From Cellvibrio sp. 79 (GTDB lineage Bacteria > Pseudomonadota > Gammaproteobacteria > Pseudomonadales > Cellvibrionaceae), in assembly GCA_003056245.1 (NCBI GenBank), contig MVDH01000001.1, forward strand, positions 299,028 to 363,027: DNA of 64,000 bases. The letters run 5' to 3'. The notes beneath the pieces were generated by a model. The model saw nothing but the letters and a program-made list of their open reading frames with translations, had not been told where the DNA came from and ran no database searches. The stretch's first letter is position 1; each line of letters opens with the position of its first letter. The translations under genes and the position numbers were made by a program. Shown here one piece after another: positions 36,553-44,788 of the stretch.

Positions 36553-37386
36553 ATGCGCAACCAGCTATCAAGTATCATAATTGATGCAGTACCTGACGAA
36601 ATAACTTCACAGTTATTTCGTTCACTTGAGATTATCCAGCTGCATCTGGAATCAATACTGGTAGCTGTGCATTTATACGGTTCAGCGACGGACGGTGGGT
36701 TAAAACCCTGCAGTGATGTTGATTTACTGGTAACAGTGTCTGCGCAAATCAATGAAGTTACTCGGCGAGCGCTGGTCACCGATTTTTTAGTTGTTTCAGC
36801 ACCTCCTGGTCAAAGCAAAATTCTTCGGGCGTTGGAAGTCACTGTTGTGGTTCGTGACGATGTAGTGCCCTGGCAATATCCGCCCATGCGAGAATTACAA
36901 TTCGGGGAGTGGCAGCGCGCAGATATTCTTGCGAACATTTTCGAACCCGCCACTGTTGATGCCGATTTATCGATATTGCTAACAAAAGCAAGGCAACATG
37001 GGATCGCTCTGATTGGACCTTCAGCGAAGGATTTATTTGATCCCATTCCTAAGCATGATTTATTGAGGACACTGGCTGACACAATTGATTTATGGTACTC
37101 ACCCCAAGATTGGGAGGGTGATGAAAAACATGTGGTACTTACGCTGGCTCGCATTTGGTACAGCGTATCAATCGGAGACATCGTCCCAAAAGATATTGCC
37201 GCCGATTGGGTGCTGGATCGTTTACCTGATGAACATCGGTTCGTATTGCATGAAGCCCGACAGGCTTACCTTGGGGGCGGGGAGTATGGTGTAGGTGCAC
37301 ATGCAGAGCAATTAATAGCATTCGTAAGTTTTGTGAAGCGCGAAATTACTACATTGCTCAACGACCAGAATTATGTGGGCACTTAA
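36553..37386 (+). CDS. aadA: AadA-type aminoglycoside (3'')(9) nucleotidyltransferase
   Basis: 277 aa. It resembles the classic AadA proteins over its whole length: LESILVAVHLYGSATDGGLK with the nucleotidyltransferase signature GS...SDVDLLV (two catalytic Asp), LRALEVTVVVRDDVVPW (third acidic residue), ELQFGEWQRADILANIFEPAT, ILLTKARQHGIALIGP, VVLTLARIWYSVSIGDIVPKD and EARQAYLGGGE. AadA enzymes adenylylate streptomycin and spectinomycin, and activity here is inferred. No attC site follows, so it looks like a fixed chromosomal gene rather than a mobile cassette. ATG 36553 has only a weak ribosome site (AAGTAGAAA). Confidence 0.9.
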   Translation: MRNQLSSIIIDAVPDEITSQLFRSLEIIQLHLESILVAVHLYGSATDGGLKPCSDVDLLVTVSAQINEVTRRALVTDFLVVSAPPGQSKILRALEVTVVVRDDVVPWQYPPMRELQFGEWQRADILANIFEPATVDADLSILLTKARQHGIALIGPSAKDLFDPIPKHDLLRTLADTIDLWYSPQDWEGDEKHVVLTLARIWYSVSIGDIVPKDIAADWVLDRLPDEHRFVLHEARQAYLGGGEYGVGAHAEQLIAFVSFVKREITTLLNDQNYVGT

Positions 37387-37440
37387 GTAAGAAACTTATA
37401 ATTATCAATTTGGTTAAAACTTTTCAATCAAGTGACTGGA

Positions 37441-37887
37441 ATGCTGGAATTTTTAATAAGAGTTTTTCCTGCTTTTAAAGAATGTTGGGAGAATGATGAT
37501 TTATACCGGGATAGTAACGGATCGTTTACTCCTCATGGATTGATGGGAGCATTTCTTGATTTTTACCAGAATAACTACGTAAATTTGAATTCCCGGCAGT
37601 TGAATGATTTATGCATTAAATTTGAAATGCTGGTGTCGGCTGACCCTGCTGATAAAAATCCCCTCGCTAATGCCATTTGTACCGCGTTTCTTGAACTTCT
37701 GGTTGATACAAAACCAGGTGATAAAATTGAACCTTTTCTTGGCCGCGCTTGCAGGAAGTTTTGGGATCACTATAAATTTTATATTGTGGTCACTATAAAA
37801 AGCCTTAAATATTTATCAGCAATATTTCTCACGTTTTATCAAAATAAATTGCTATCTCTGGTTGCGGCTGGTTTAAAGAATCAGTAA
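37441..37887 (+). CDS. Hypothetical protein, DUF7674-like
   Basis: 148 aa from ATG 37441; a GTG at 37432 is the alternative. The segment FPAFKECWENDDLYRDSNGSFTPHGLMGAFLDFYQ and later ICTAFLELL...FLGRACRKFWDHY resembles small proteins annotated DUF7674, some of which accompany toxin systems. The last 40 residues (KFYIVVTIKSLKYLSAIFLTFYQNKLL) are hydrophobic and do not fit that family, which may mean an altered reading frame or a fusion at the 3' end. Function unknown. Confidence 0.5.
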   Translation: MLEFLIRVFPAFKECWENDDLYRDSNGSFTPHGLMGAFLDFYQNNYVNLNSRQLNDLCIKFEMLVSADPADKNPLANAICTAFLELLVDTKPGDKIEPFLGRACRKFWDHYKFYIVVTIKSLKYLSAIFLTFYQNKLLSLVAAGLKNQ

Positions 37888-38004
37888 ATAAATCGCTGTC
37901 CACCGTATTATCGCTGATTCATCGTTGTGATCTTTTCCCTGGGGTTAGTCCCGTGATCCGCTTTATTACAGCCAAATGACATTGCCAGATTTTAGTGACT
38001 TAAA

Positions 38005-38028
38005 TCCGTCTGTTTACGGACTTTTTTT
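38005..38028 (+). terminator. Intrinsic terminator before the eCIS regulator
   Basis: TCCGT CTGTTT ACGGA followed by CTTTTTTT. It separates the accessory genes from the eCIS locus. The wider gap 37888-38184 shows no gene. Confidence 0.75.
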
Positions 38029-38184
38029 ACAGACTGTCATCTTTTAACTCCTTCAGAATAGGTATATAACTCAACTTCCCTAAGTATTCGCCTATTTCGC
38101 GCTAAAAAACCGGGATGTAGCACTAATGTAGCCTCAATAGTTATATGGATTTTATTTTTAATAAATTGCGATAAGGTAATTGCT

Positions 38185-39165
38185 ATGAAAAGAATGAACT
38201 CCGTTGTCGAGCCGGCATTTGTTGGCAATTCGCCTGCGTTTAACGCAACTATGAAGATAATTTCCAGAATTGCGCGCTGTGAGGCTATCACTCTGATCCA
38301 AGGAGAAACCGGTACAGGAAAAGAATTAGCTGCACGCGCCATCCATTATTTAAGCCCACGCAGTGACCATCCCTTCATTCCAGTTAATTGTGCAGCGATT
38401 CCGGATAGCTTGTTTGAGAGTGAAATTTTTGGCCACGTTAAAGGCGCGTTTACTGATGCCAAAGAAAACCAGATCGGCCTTGTTGAACACGCTGAAGGCG
38501 GCACTTTGTTTCTGGATGAAATTGAATGTTTATCGGCAAAAGGCCAGGCGACCTTGCTGCGCTTTTTGCAGGATCAAATTTACCGTCCAATCGGGGGCAA
38601 GGACCAGGTTGCTAACCTGCGAGTTGTAGTTGCGACCAATCGTGATTTATTGGCGATGACCCGATCAGGTGAGTTCAGGCTTGATCTCTATTATCGTCTT
38701 GCGTTGTTGAGAGTCACCATACCTGCTTTACGGGAAAGGGCTGGCGATCCCGAGTTTTTGGCTAATCATTTTATCAAATTGGGTTGCAAACGATTCGGCC
38801 TTAACCAGAAATTTTTGCATCCGGATGCCATTGAATGGCTAAATACGTATGATTGGCCTGGAAATGTACGGGAACTCGAAAATTTTATTTACAATAAAAT
38901 TCTGCTGTCCGAAGAAGATAGTATTGTTGCTGGTGAACTAACAACCTATAAAAATGATAAGCCTGCAAGCGATAATACCCAGGAAGCATTATTTAACCTG
39001 ACATTTGATTCTGCGAAAAAGCAATTGCTCAATAATTTTGCCCAGCAATATCTGAGCAAATTGCTGGCTCGCACTAATGGCAATATTTCCGCCGCGGCCA
39101 GGCTTGCAGGAAAAGAACGAAGAACCTTCACCCGGTTGTTGGAAAAAAATGGCATAGAGAAATAA
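38185..39165 (+). CDS. Sigma-54-dependent activator without sensor domain (PspF-like)
   Basis: 326 aa. A AAA+ bacterial enhancer-binding protein made only of the central domain and a Fis-type DNA-binding end. Walker A is GETGTGKE (about 39), the sigma-54 contact loop reads GAFTDA (usually GAFTGA), Walker B is TLFLDEIE, and the arginine-finger region is FRLDLYYRLALLRVTIPALRER. WPGNVRELENF and the C-terminal helix-turn-helix (NGNISAAARLAGKERRTFTRLLEK) follow. There is no receiver or GAF domain, so activity must be set by another protein or by its expression level. Its position 420 bases before the eCIS operon in the same direction suggests it switches on that operon. Confidence 0.92.
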   Translation: MKRMNSVVEPAFVGNSPAFNATMKIISRIARCEAITLIQGETGTGKELAARAIHYLSPRSDHPFIPVNCAAIPDSLFESEIFGHVKGAFTDAKENQIGLVEHAEGGTLFLDEIECLSAKGQATLLRFLQDQIYRPIGGKDQVANLRVVVATNRDLLAMTRSGEFRLDLYYRLALLRVTIPALRERAGDPEFLANHFIKLGCKRFGLNQKFLHPDAIEWLNTYDWPGNVRELENFIYNKILLSEEDSIVAGELTTYKNDKPASDNTQEALFNLTFDSAKKQLLNNFAQQYLSKLLARTNGNISAAARLAGKERRTFTRLLEKNGIEK

Positions 39166-39219
39166 TCCTATACAACTTTTTCCCCTTTTATCAGACCATT
39201 TTTTCTCATTCGTTTTTCT

Positions 39220-39275
39220 ACCTATCTATTCTTCTGCTTATCTATTCTTCTACTTGTCTATTTTGTTAATGACTA
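39220..39275. repeat. Three tandem 16-bp repeats (CTTATCTATTCTTCTA-like)
   Basis: Three imperfect 16-base units in a row: ACCTATCTATTCTTCT, GCTTATCTATTCTTCT and ACTTGTCTATTTTGTT. The C/T-rich strand is the plus strand. It starts 55 bases after the stop of the sigma-54 activator and may be a protein-binding array or a slippage product. Confidence 0.75.
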
Positions 39276-39353
39276 CCCCCGTTATTTATTTCATTTATAC
39301 ATTGAATAGTATTTTTCTGCGTGCAATTTTTTAAGTTGAATTGGCGTCAAGAA

Positions 39354-39394
39354 ATAGGGCTGTGTTGCCTCAGGTGGGGGCAATATCGCCCTAT
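39354..39394. promoter_or_regulatory. Symmetric 41-bp palindrome, candidate activator binding site
   Basis: ATAGGGC-tgtg-TTGCC-tcaggtggg-GGCAA-tatc-GCCCTAT. The outer 7-bp and inner 5-bp arms are both perfect, and the two 4-base spacers are equal, so the whole 41 bases are symmetric about 39374. It lies about 190 bases before the first eCIS gene. Enhancer-binding proteins with Fis-type helix-turn-helix bind such dyads upstream of -24/-12 promoters. A role as an RNA hairpin cannot be excluded, but no T-run follows. Confidence 0.65.
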
Positions 39395-39585
39395 AGTTTG
39401 TTTTGTTGGAACAGCTGGGTTTCTCAATAAATTGCTCGTTTTCTTGCAAAATTATCATGGGGTATTTTTGCCCTGCCTTATTTTTTAATAAAACGATAGT
39501 TAATTGATTTTTCTAGAAAATTACTACAAAAAAATAAATGGTATGCGTGTTGCAATCAAAATTGTAAATAGCTTGAAACAGGCGG

Positions 39586-39855
39586 ATGGAAACTTTGAAC
39601 TCCGATCAACACCAATCAGGCAATGAGCAACGCGAAGCGATACTGCGTTATCTGGAAGCGTGCCCGAACGCCGCTGATACCTTACACGGTGTTGTGGAGT
39701 GGTGGATTCCATTGCAGCGTTATCACGATGACTACGACAAGATTGCAAAAATTCTGGAAGAACTATTTGCTGAAGGCTTGATAGAAAAGCAGGTGTTGCC
39801 GGATAAAAAAGTCATTTATAAGGCGATCCGGAAAAAGGATTCATTGCACAAATAA
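39586..39855 (+). CDS. Small wHTH-like protein at the head of the eCIS operon
   Basis: 89 aa. The sequence REAILRYLEACPNAADTLHGVVEWW...KIAKILEELFAEGLIEKQVLPDKKVIYKAIRK looks like a winged-helix fold: three helices, then a beta-wing. Small proteins with the DTLxGIxxWW pattern sit beside sheath genes in other contractile injection clusters, as I recall. It could be a regulator or a structural or assembly factor. The ATG has a CAGGCGG ribosome site 2-8 bases upstream. The sheath gene starts 93 bases downstream. Confidence 0.6.
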   Translation: METLNSDQHQSGNEQREAILRYLEACPNAADTLHGVVEWWIPLQRYHDDYDKIAKILEELFAEGLIEKQVLPDKKVIYKAIRKKDSLHK

Positions 39856-39948
39856 ATCCTTTAATGTAGTTGTTGATCGAGCAGTAGCTATACGAAATTT
39901 ATAGAAAGCAGCCAAGCGAAATTTATACAAATTCCAAAGGAGTATGAT

Positions 39949-42375
39949 ATGGCAACAACCGTCAGCTACCCCGGTGTCTACATTGAGGAAGTCCCGAGCG
40001 AAGTGCATACCATTACCAGTGTGTCTACTTCCATCGCCACTTTTTTTGGGCGCACTTCAAAAGGTAAGCTTAATAAAGCAATTCGTTGTCTCAGTCAGGC
40101 AGATTTTATTCGCAATTTCGGTGCACCCCATCCGCAAAGCGATTTGGGACATTCAGTCCGGCAATTTTTTGCAAACGGCGGAACAGATTGTTATGTAGTG
40201 CGGTTGGCCAAGGATGCAAAGTTAGCGACTATCACATTGCGCAGCCTCGGCGGTGCAGCGCAGCCGGTACTGGTGGCTACGGCGAAGGCAGAAGGGTTGT
40301 GGGCAAACCAGGTGCGGCTCGAAGTTGATTACGCAACAATATCGCCGCATGAAACTTTCAATTTAAAAGTGATACAGGAAGAAGGCGGAAGCGTTGTCGC
40401 TGCTGAAACACATTTGAATTTATCGATGGATCCCGCTTCACCGAGATTCGCACCGGCTTTTGTTACACAAAGTTCTTCATTGATTGATCTATCGCTCTCC
40501 GGTTTATTAACCCCCGCATTTTACGCACTTCCTGCTAATAGCTTTGATGGTTTTTCGCAATCCCGTCGTCCATTGGATAGTACGCTCGCAACCGCTGTTA
40601 CAACATTGAACCAACTAATTACGCCGCCTGTTCCAGCGCTTCCGGCGTTACCGGCTCCACCACAAACTTCATTCCTGATCAGTGTAAATGGCTGCACTCC
40701 GCAATTGGTAAACCTCACGGGTTGGGCTGTGCCCGCCGCCATCCCGGCAATCGAGTCAGAATTAAAAGCGCGTATCGATGCAGCGTTAATGTCTGTATCG
40801 CCGGTGCAAACTGTTGCCGTTAATTTTGCACCCGTAGCAGGTGTAGGGCACATACTGACGATTACGGCGAGTTCTGGCGAAAGAAAATCGGTGCGCATTA
40901 CGCGCGCTGGTAATCAGGATATTTCCGCTGCATTAATGCTGGGGCAGGACCAGGGCGGTTATGAAAGTACACGCTTTAGTAATTTACGTCCGGCTCCGAC
41001 AGCAACATTATTTTCTGTCGGGGCATCAGGTGCACTGACAAATTTAAATGCATTAACGGCGCTGAACCAAAATACTTTTACCCAAATTACTATTGGCGCA
41101 ATTCCGGTAAACCTTAACGATGGCGCAGGTAAAACAATTATTACCACTGCTGCGGCCCAGCCCTGGTATCGCAGCGCCGCAGGATTTAATACTGCATCAG
41201 GCGATAATGACGGTGTGCGTGAAAAATTGCAGATTATTGCAAAGCTGATTAATGCCAAAGCCACGCTCGCTTATACAGCGCAGGTATGGGGCTATCAACT
41301 GGCGATTATTGCCAAACCTGCAACGCTCAATACGGTACCGGCTGCTTTTACAACGGGCACTGCGGCTTTTGATAATGCATTGGTTGCTAATTTGCGACGC
41401 TATTCATTGGGGGTTTCAGCACCGGGTCCTTTTAGTACCGGCGGTGTTGACGGCGATGACGGCGTGGCACCAACACCCGTGGAATTTTTTGGTAATCCTG
41501 TTGCGCAAACAGGTTTTCACGCGCTTGATCCTGTCGATCTTTTTAATCTTATGGTTATTCCTGCTGATGAAGGTGTTAGCGCATCTGACCATCAAAGTTT
41601 GTGGGGGCCAGCGAGCGCTTATTGTGCGTCGCGCCGCGCTTTTTTACTGGTCGATGCTCCTGCTGCCTGGACTGGAACTGATGGGCGCCCAACGGTGTTA
41701 GGCGATGTTTCTTTAGCACTGACTGCATTAAATGTATCTGATAAAAAACAGGCGGCAGTTTTTTATCCTCGTTTGGTTTTTGACAATGCCGGGCTAAAGA
41801 AAAAAATTGGTCCATCCGGTGCTATTGCAGGTTTGATGGCCCGAACTGATGCAACGCGTGGCGTGTGGAAAGCACCGGCGGGCGTTGAAGCCAATATACG
41901 CGATGTACTCGGCGTTGAGGTCAATCTCACCGATGCAGAAAACGGTGTATTAAATAAAAAAGCCGTGAATTGTATTCGCGTATTTCCCAATGGATTAGTG
42001 AATTGGGGCGCGCGAACTCTGGCCGGTGATGACGATTTTGGTAGCGAGTGGAAATACATTCCTATTCGCCGGCTCGCGCTCAATATCGAAGAATCTCTTT
42101 TCCGCGGTACCCGATGGGTTGTATTCGAACCGAATGACGAACCGCTGTGGGCCAAGATCCGCTTGAATCTGAATGCTTACATGATGTCGCTATTTCGTCA
42201 GGGCGCATTCCAGGGCACCAGCCCGAAAGAAGCCTTTTTTGTTAAATGCGATAAAGACACCACCACGCAAGATGATCGCAACAAAGGCATCGTAAATATC
42301 GAAGTAGGTTTCGCGCCGTTAAAACCTGCTGAATTTGTTGTTATCAAAATCCAGCAAATTGCTGGGGATCTCTAA
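39949..42375 (+). CDS. Contractile tail sheath protein, long form
   Basis: 808 aa, much longer than typical sheaths (350-500). The N-terminal TTVSYPGVYIEEVPSEVHTITSVSTSIATFFG is the standard phage-sheath start and FFANGGTDCYVVRL the next conserved block. The conserved C-terminal third includes ILGVEVNLTDAENGVLNKKAVNCIR, WGARTL and RRLALNIEESLFRGTRWVVFEPNDEPLWAKI. Between them (about 150-480) lie extra domains with a Pro/Ala linker (PPVPALPALPAPP), probably exposed on the outside of the sheath. The sheath contracts to drive the inner tube out. Only one sheath gene is seen, against three in Afp/PVC loci. AAAGGAG lies 7 bases before the ATG. Confidence 0.95.
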   Translation: MATTVSYPGVYIEEVPSEVHTITSVSTSIATFFGRTSKGKLNKAIRCLSQADFIRNFGAPHPQSDLGHSVRQFFANGGTDCYVVRLAKDAKLATITLRSLGGAAQPVLVATAKAEGLWANQVRLEVDYATISPHETFNLKVIQEEGGSVVAAETHLNLSMDPASPRFAPAFVTQSSSLIDLSLSGLLTPAFYALPANSFDGFSQSRRPLDSTLATAVTTLNQLITPPVPALPALPAPPQTSFLISVNGCTPQLVNLTGWAVPAAIPAIESELKARIDAALMSVSPVQTVAVNFAPVAGVGHILTITASSGERKSVRITRAGNQDISAALMLGQDQGGYESTRFSNLRPAPTATLFSVGASGALTNLNALTALNQNTFTQITIGAIPVNLNDGAGKTIITTAAAQPWYRSAAGFNTASGDNDGVREKLQIIAKLINAKATLAYTAQVWGYQLAIIAKPATLNTVPAAFTTGTAAFDNALVANLRRYSLGVSAPGPFSTGGVDGDDGVAPTPVEFFGNPVAQTGFHALDPVDLFNLMVIPADEGVSASDHQSLWGPASAYCASRRAFLLVDAPAAWTGTDGRPTVLGDVSLALTALNVSDKKQAAVFYPRLVFDNAGLKKKIGPSGAIAGLMARTDATRGVWKAPAGVEANIRDVLGVEVNLTDAENGVLNKKAVNCIRVFPNGLVNWGARTLAGDDDFGSEWKYIPIRRLALNIEESLFRGTRWVVFEPNDEPLWAKIRLNLNAYMMSLFRQGAFQGTSPKEAFFVKCDKDTTTQDDRNKGIVNIEVGFAPLKPAEFVVIKIQQIAGDL

Positions 42376-42399
42376 GCCCACTGGAACAGGAATTTTGTC

Positions 42400-42909
42400 A
42401 TGGCTAATACCGGATTTGTCGTTAACACCCATCGTTTTGATCCGTACAAGAATTTTAAATTCAGAGTGATTTGGGATAACAAAACCGTGTTGGGCGTTAG
42501 TAAAGCCAGCGCCTTAAAACGCACAACCGAAGTGGTGAAACATCGCAGTGGTGGTGAAAATAGCATTGACCACAAATCGCCGGGCCGCACCAGTTATGAA
42601 GGGATTACGTTAGAGCGCGGCCTCACCCACGATCCTGAATTTGAAATTTGGGCCAATAAAATCCATTCGTTTGCGGGCGACCCATTAATGGATTTAGCGG
42701 GCTACAAAAAAGAATTGACCCTTGAAGTAATGAATGAAAAAGGGCAGGTGGCAAAACGTTATTTTTTGCACGCGTGTTGGGTTAGTGAATACACAGCAAT
42801 TCCCGATCTTGATGCCAATGCCAACGCTGTTGCTATCGAACATCTCAAGATCGAACTTGAGGGGTGGGAGCGCGATGTAGATACTCCCGAGCCTTCCGAG
42901 GCGGGCTAG
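42400..42909 (+). CDS. Tail tube protein (gp19/Hcp-like)
   Basis: 169 aa. A phage T4 gp19-type tube protein that stacks into the rigid inner tube. Family features are NTHRFDPYKNFKFRVIWDNKTVLGVSKASALKRTTEVVKHRSGG, SYEGITLERGLTHDPEFEIWANKI, and the C-terminal YFLHACWVSEYTAIPDLDANANAVAIEHLKIELEGWERD. It directly follows the sheath gene (24 bases), the usual order. Start ATG 42400 follows CAGGAATTTTGTC. The tube lumen carries effectors in eCIS. Confidence 0.95.
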   Translation: MANTGFVVNTHRFDPYKNFKFRVIWDNKTVLGVSKASALKRTTEVVKHRSGGENSIDHKSPGRTSYEGITLERGLTHDPEFEIWANKIHSFAGDPLMDLAGYKKELTLEVMNEKGQVAKRYFLHACWVSEYTAIPDLDANANAVAIEHLKIELEGWERDVDTPEPSEAG

Positions 42910-42923
42910 AAGGAATTAATTTC

Positions 42924-43718
42924 ATGGGTGTTTCACTGAGTTGTTGGCCGCCTGCGCCAGAACAGGAACGGTATTTAGCGCGGTGTTTTGCTGGCGATAT
43001 TGCAGATCTTGATATTAATTTTGATTTGCCTCGCCCGGAATTGGTGACGTCGCTATTAAGCAGTTGCTTGCATCATTCTGATGGTGAGCTTGTGAATGCT
43101 CGTTCAACCTGGCAATGGACAGTGAGTGAGCGTCTGCAAGGTTTGCTCGCCATTGCCAATGCATCCATCGGAAATACTTCAACAGCCATTGCAACCTGTA
43201 GTAATGAATTGTGTCGCGGCACAGTGGAATTGGAGTTGGAATTAGCAAGTTTTGCCAGCGCGCCTGTCATTGCAAAAATGGATTGGCTTTCGCCGCGCGG
43301 AGAAAAATTCTTTTGCCGTTTACCGACCGGGCAAGACCAGCGCGACTGGTATAAACACATACAACATAGCGTAGATGAATCCTGGTTTATTGCGCGCTTG
43401 CTTGAAGCAACACCTGATACACAATTGCCCGCTGAATTACCCGTTGACTGGATTGATTCACTCGGTGCCTCATTGGCTGACGTTGATCCGCTAACGGCAT
43501 TGACCCTGGCCATTGATTGCCCATTTTGCGCACAGGCATTGAATGTCGAAGTCGATCTTGAGTGGTTATTGATTGACGGTTTGCGTTCGCTCCAGCGACG
43601 TATGATTGAGCAAGTACATTGTCTTGCATCGCATTATCACTGGAGCGAAAAGGACATAGTTGCGCTGCCTCAATGGCGGCGTGAAAAATATTTAGCACGT
43701 CTTGTCGAGGGATTGTAA
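42924..43718 (+). CDS. gp26-like baseplate protein (T4_baseplate family)
   Basis: 264 aa from ATG 42924, with AGAAGGA 9 bases upstream; the longer in-frame start would overlap the tube gene. The C-terminal HYHWSEKDIVALPQWRREKYLARLVEGL is the hallmark of T4_baseplate/gp26-like proteins, and WTVSERLQGLLAIANAS fits as well. Paired cysteines (ATCSNELC and DCPFCAQA) suggest a zinc site. It probably takes part in baseplate or hub assembly. The next gene starts inside its stop codon (TAATG). Confidence 0.8.
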   Translation: MGVSLSCWPPAPEQERYLARCFAGDIADLDINFDLPRPELVTSLLSSCLHHSDGELVNARSTWQWTVSERLQGLLAIANASIGNTSTAIATCSNELCRGTVELELELASFASAPVIAKMDWLSPRGEKFFCRLPTGQDQRDWYKHIQHSVDESWFIARLLEATPDTQLPAELPVDWIDSLGASLADVDPLTALTLAIDCPFCAQALNVEVDLEWLLIDGLRSLQRRMIEQVHCLASHYHWSEKDIVALPQWRREKYLARLVEGL

Positions 43719-44788
43719 TGAACCATTATTTTTCCCGGCTGGCCCAACGTTCCAGCATTGCTGCAACTAATTCCGGCCGCCAGTCGCAGATGATAAATGC
43801 CCAGGTCGCAAACGTTGATTCCGCTCACGCCGACGTCGCTACTATAAATCGCGCGGCCATTGACGCGACCGGGCACGCGATCAACCACGAGCAACGTCGC
43901 GGGAACGGAATCGAAGCCTGGGGTGAACAGCATATCGAAATGGCTTCGGCCGTTTATCGTGCAGAAGCAACACTGGAAAAAAATGAGCAAGTTACACGTG
44001 CGGCGATTGACAATAATCCCGGTGCGCAATTATCCATAACATCACCGGTTAGTACCGGAGTTGCGTCTACTCTGGTGAACACCAGGAAAAACTCCATGCA
44101 GGCAACTGCGTCGGAATTACAATCAGGATTAACACAATCACAATCCCTTTCTGCTGGTATTCCTTACGATGCTGTTGATGCGTCAGTTGACACATTAAAA
44201 AATTCACTCCCTATTACCAATTATCCTGAACAAAAAAATACTCAGCCGATAGCCAGTTTTTCACCTGCAAGCGTCGTTGCGCCGCAACAGCGTGAATCAA
44301 ATAATTTTTCCGGAAACAATATTTTTACTGAACAACGTTTAAATATTCCTGCCAGCGCACAGCCACATCGTAACTCAATGGTGGTTGATGCTATGCAACG
44401 TTACACCAATTCTATTCCGATGAGTAATAGTAATGTCCCCGGGTTTTATGATCGTAGTGCTACTGAAGAAAATCAGAATAAAAGAACTGCTGCACGGCCT
44501 GAGAGTGAAACACAATCAGCATCTGCAATTACATCATCCAATGGCGCCGCGCGTGTTGTCGCCAATACTGTTGCTGCTCCTCCCGGTGAAACGCCAACCG
44601 CATTAATCAATATATTGGATGTTGCGCCGCGTTCAGGAGTGCAAGTGAATATTGGAAAAATTGAACTGGAAATTTTTGCGCCGCAACAGAACATTGTGCA
44701 AGCCCCGCAACCTGCTGCGCCGGTAATACAACCTGCCCGACGTGAACCGGTATTCAATCCACATCGTTATTATTTGCGGAGTCGCTAA
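43718..44788 (+). CDS. Disordered eCIS-operon protein with conserved C-terminal tip
   Basis: 356 aa, mostly low-complexity and rich in Asn, Ser, Ala, Gln and Thr, so probably extended or disordered. A conserved C-terminal stretch GVQVNIGKIELEIFAPQ followed by a Pro/Arg tail (PARREPVFNPHRYY) recalls the VxVxIGRIEVRA pattern I associate with a protein of eCIS operons. A helical N-terminus (about 10-90) is Ala-rich. Its role is unknown. A tape-measure or scaffold role is possible, as no typical tape-measure gene is seen in this window. The start overlaps the upstream stop (TAATG) and its own stop overlaps the next start. Confidence 0.6.
   Translation: MNHYFSRLAQRSSIAATNSGRQSQMINAQVANVDSAHADVATINRAAIDATGHAINHEQRRGNGIEAWGEQHIEMASAVYRAEATLEKNEQVTRAAIDNNPGAQLSITSPVSTGVASTLVNTRKNSMQATASELQSGLTQSQSLSAGIPYDAVDASVDTLKNSLPITNYPEQKNTQPIASFSPASVVAPQQRESNNFSGNNIFTEQRLNIPASAQPHRNSMVVDAMQRYTNSIPMSNSNVPGFYDRSATEENQNKRTAARPESETQSASAITSSNGAARVVANTVAAPPGETPTALINILDVAPRSGVQVNIGKIELEIFAPQQNIVQAPQPAAPVIQPARREPVFNPHRYYLRSR

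Larger units (their letters stand above)
39166..39585. promoter_or_regulatory. eCIS upstream control region
   Basis: 420 bases without a gene, between the sigma-54 activator and the first small gene of the eCIS operon. It holds a 16-bp tandem repeat (39220-39275) and a symmetric 41-base palindrome (39354-39394), listed separately. A TGGGGTATTTTTGC at 39458-39471 resembles a -24/-12 sigma-54 promoter, but its spacing is one base short. No good sigma-70 promoter is seen. Confidence 0.5.

Noticed and set aside
38430-38470. Loss of sigma-54 contact because GAFTGA reads GAFTDA
   Set aside because: The variant occurs naturally in other enhancer-binding proteins that otherwise look functional, so it is not evidence of inactivity.
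39458-39471. TGGGGTATTTTTGC as a sigma-54 promoter
   Set aside because: The distance from the GG to the GC is one base shorter than the strict -24/-12 spacing, and the -24 half is weak. It is mentioned only as a candidate.
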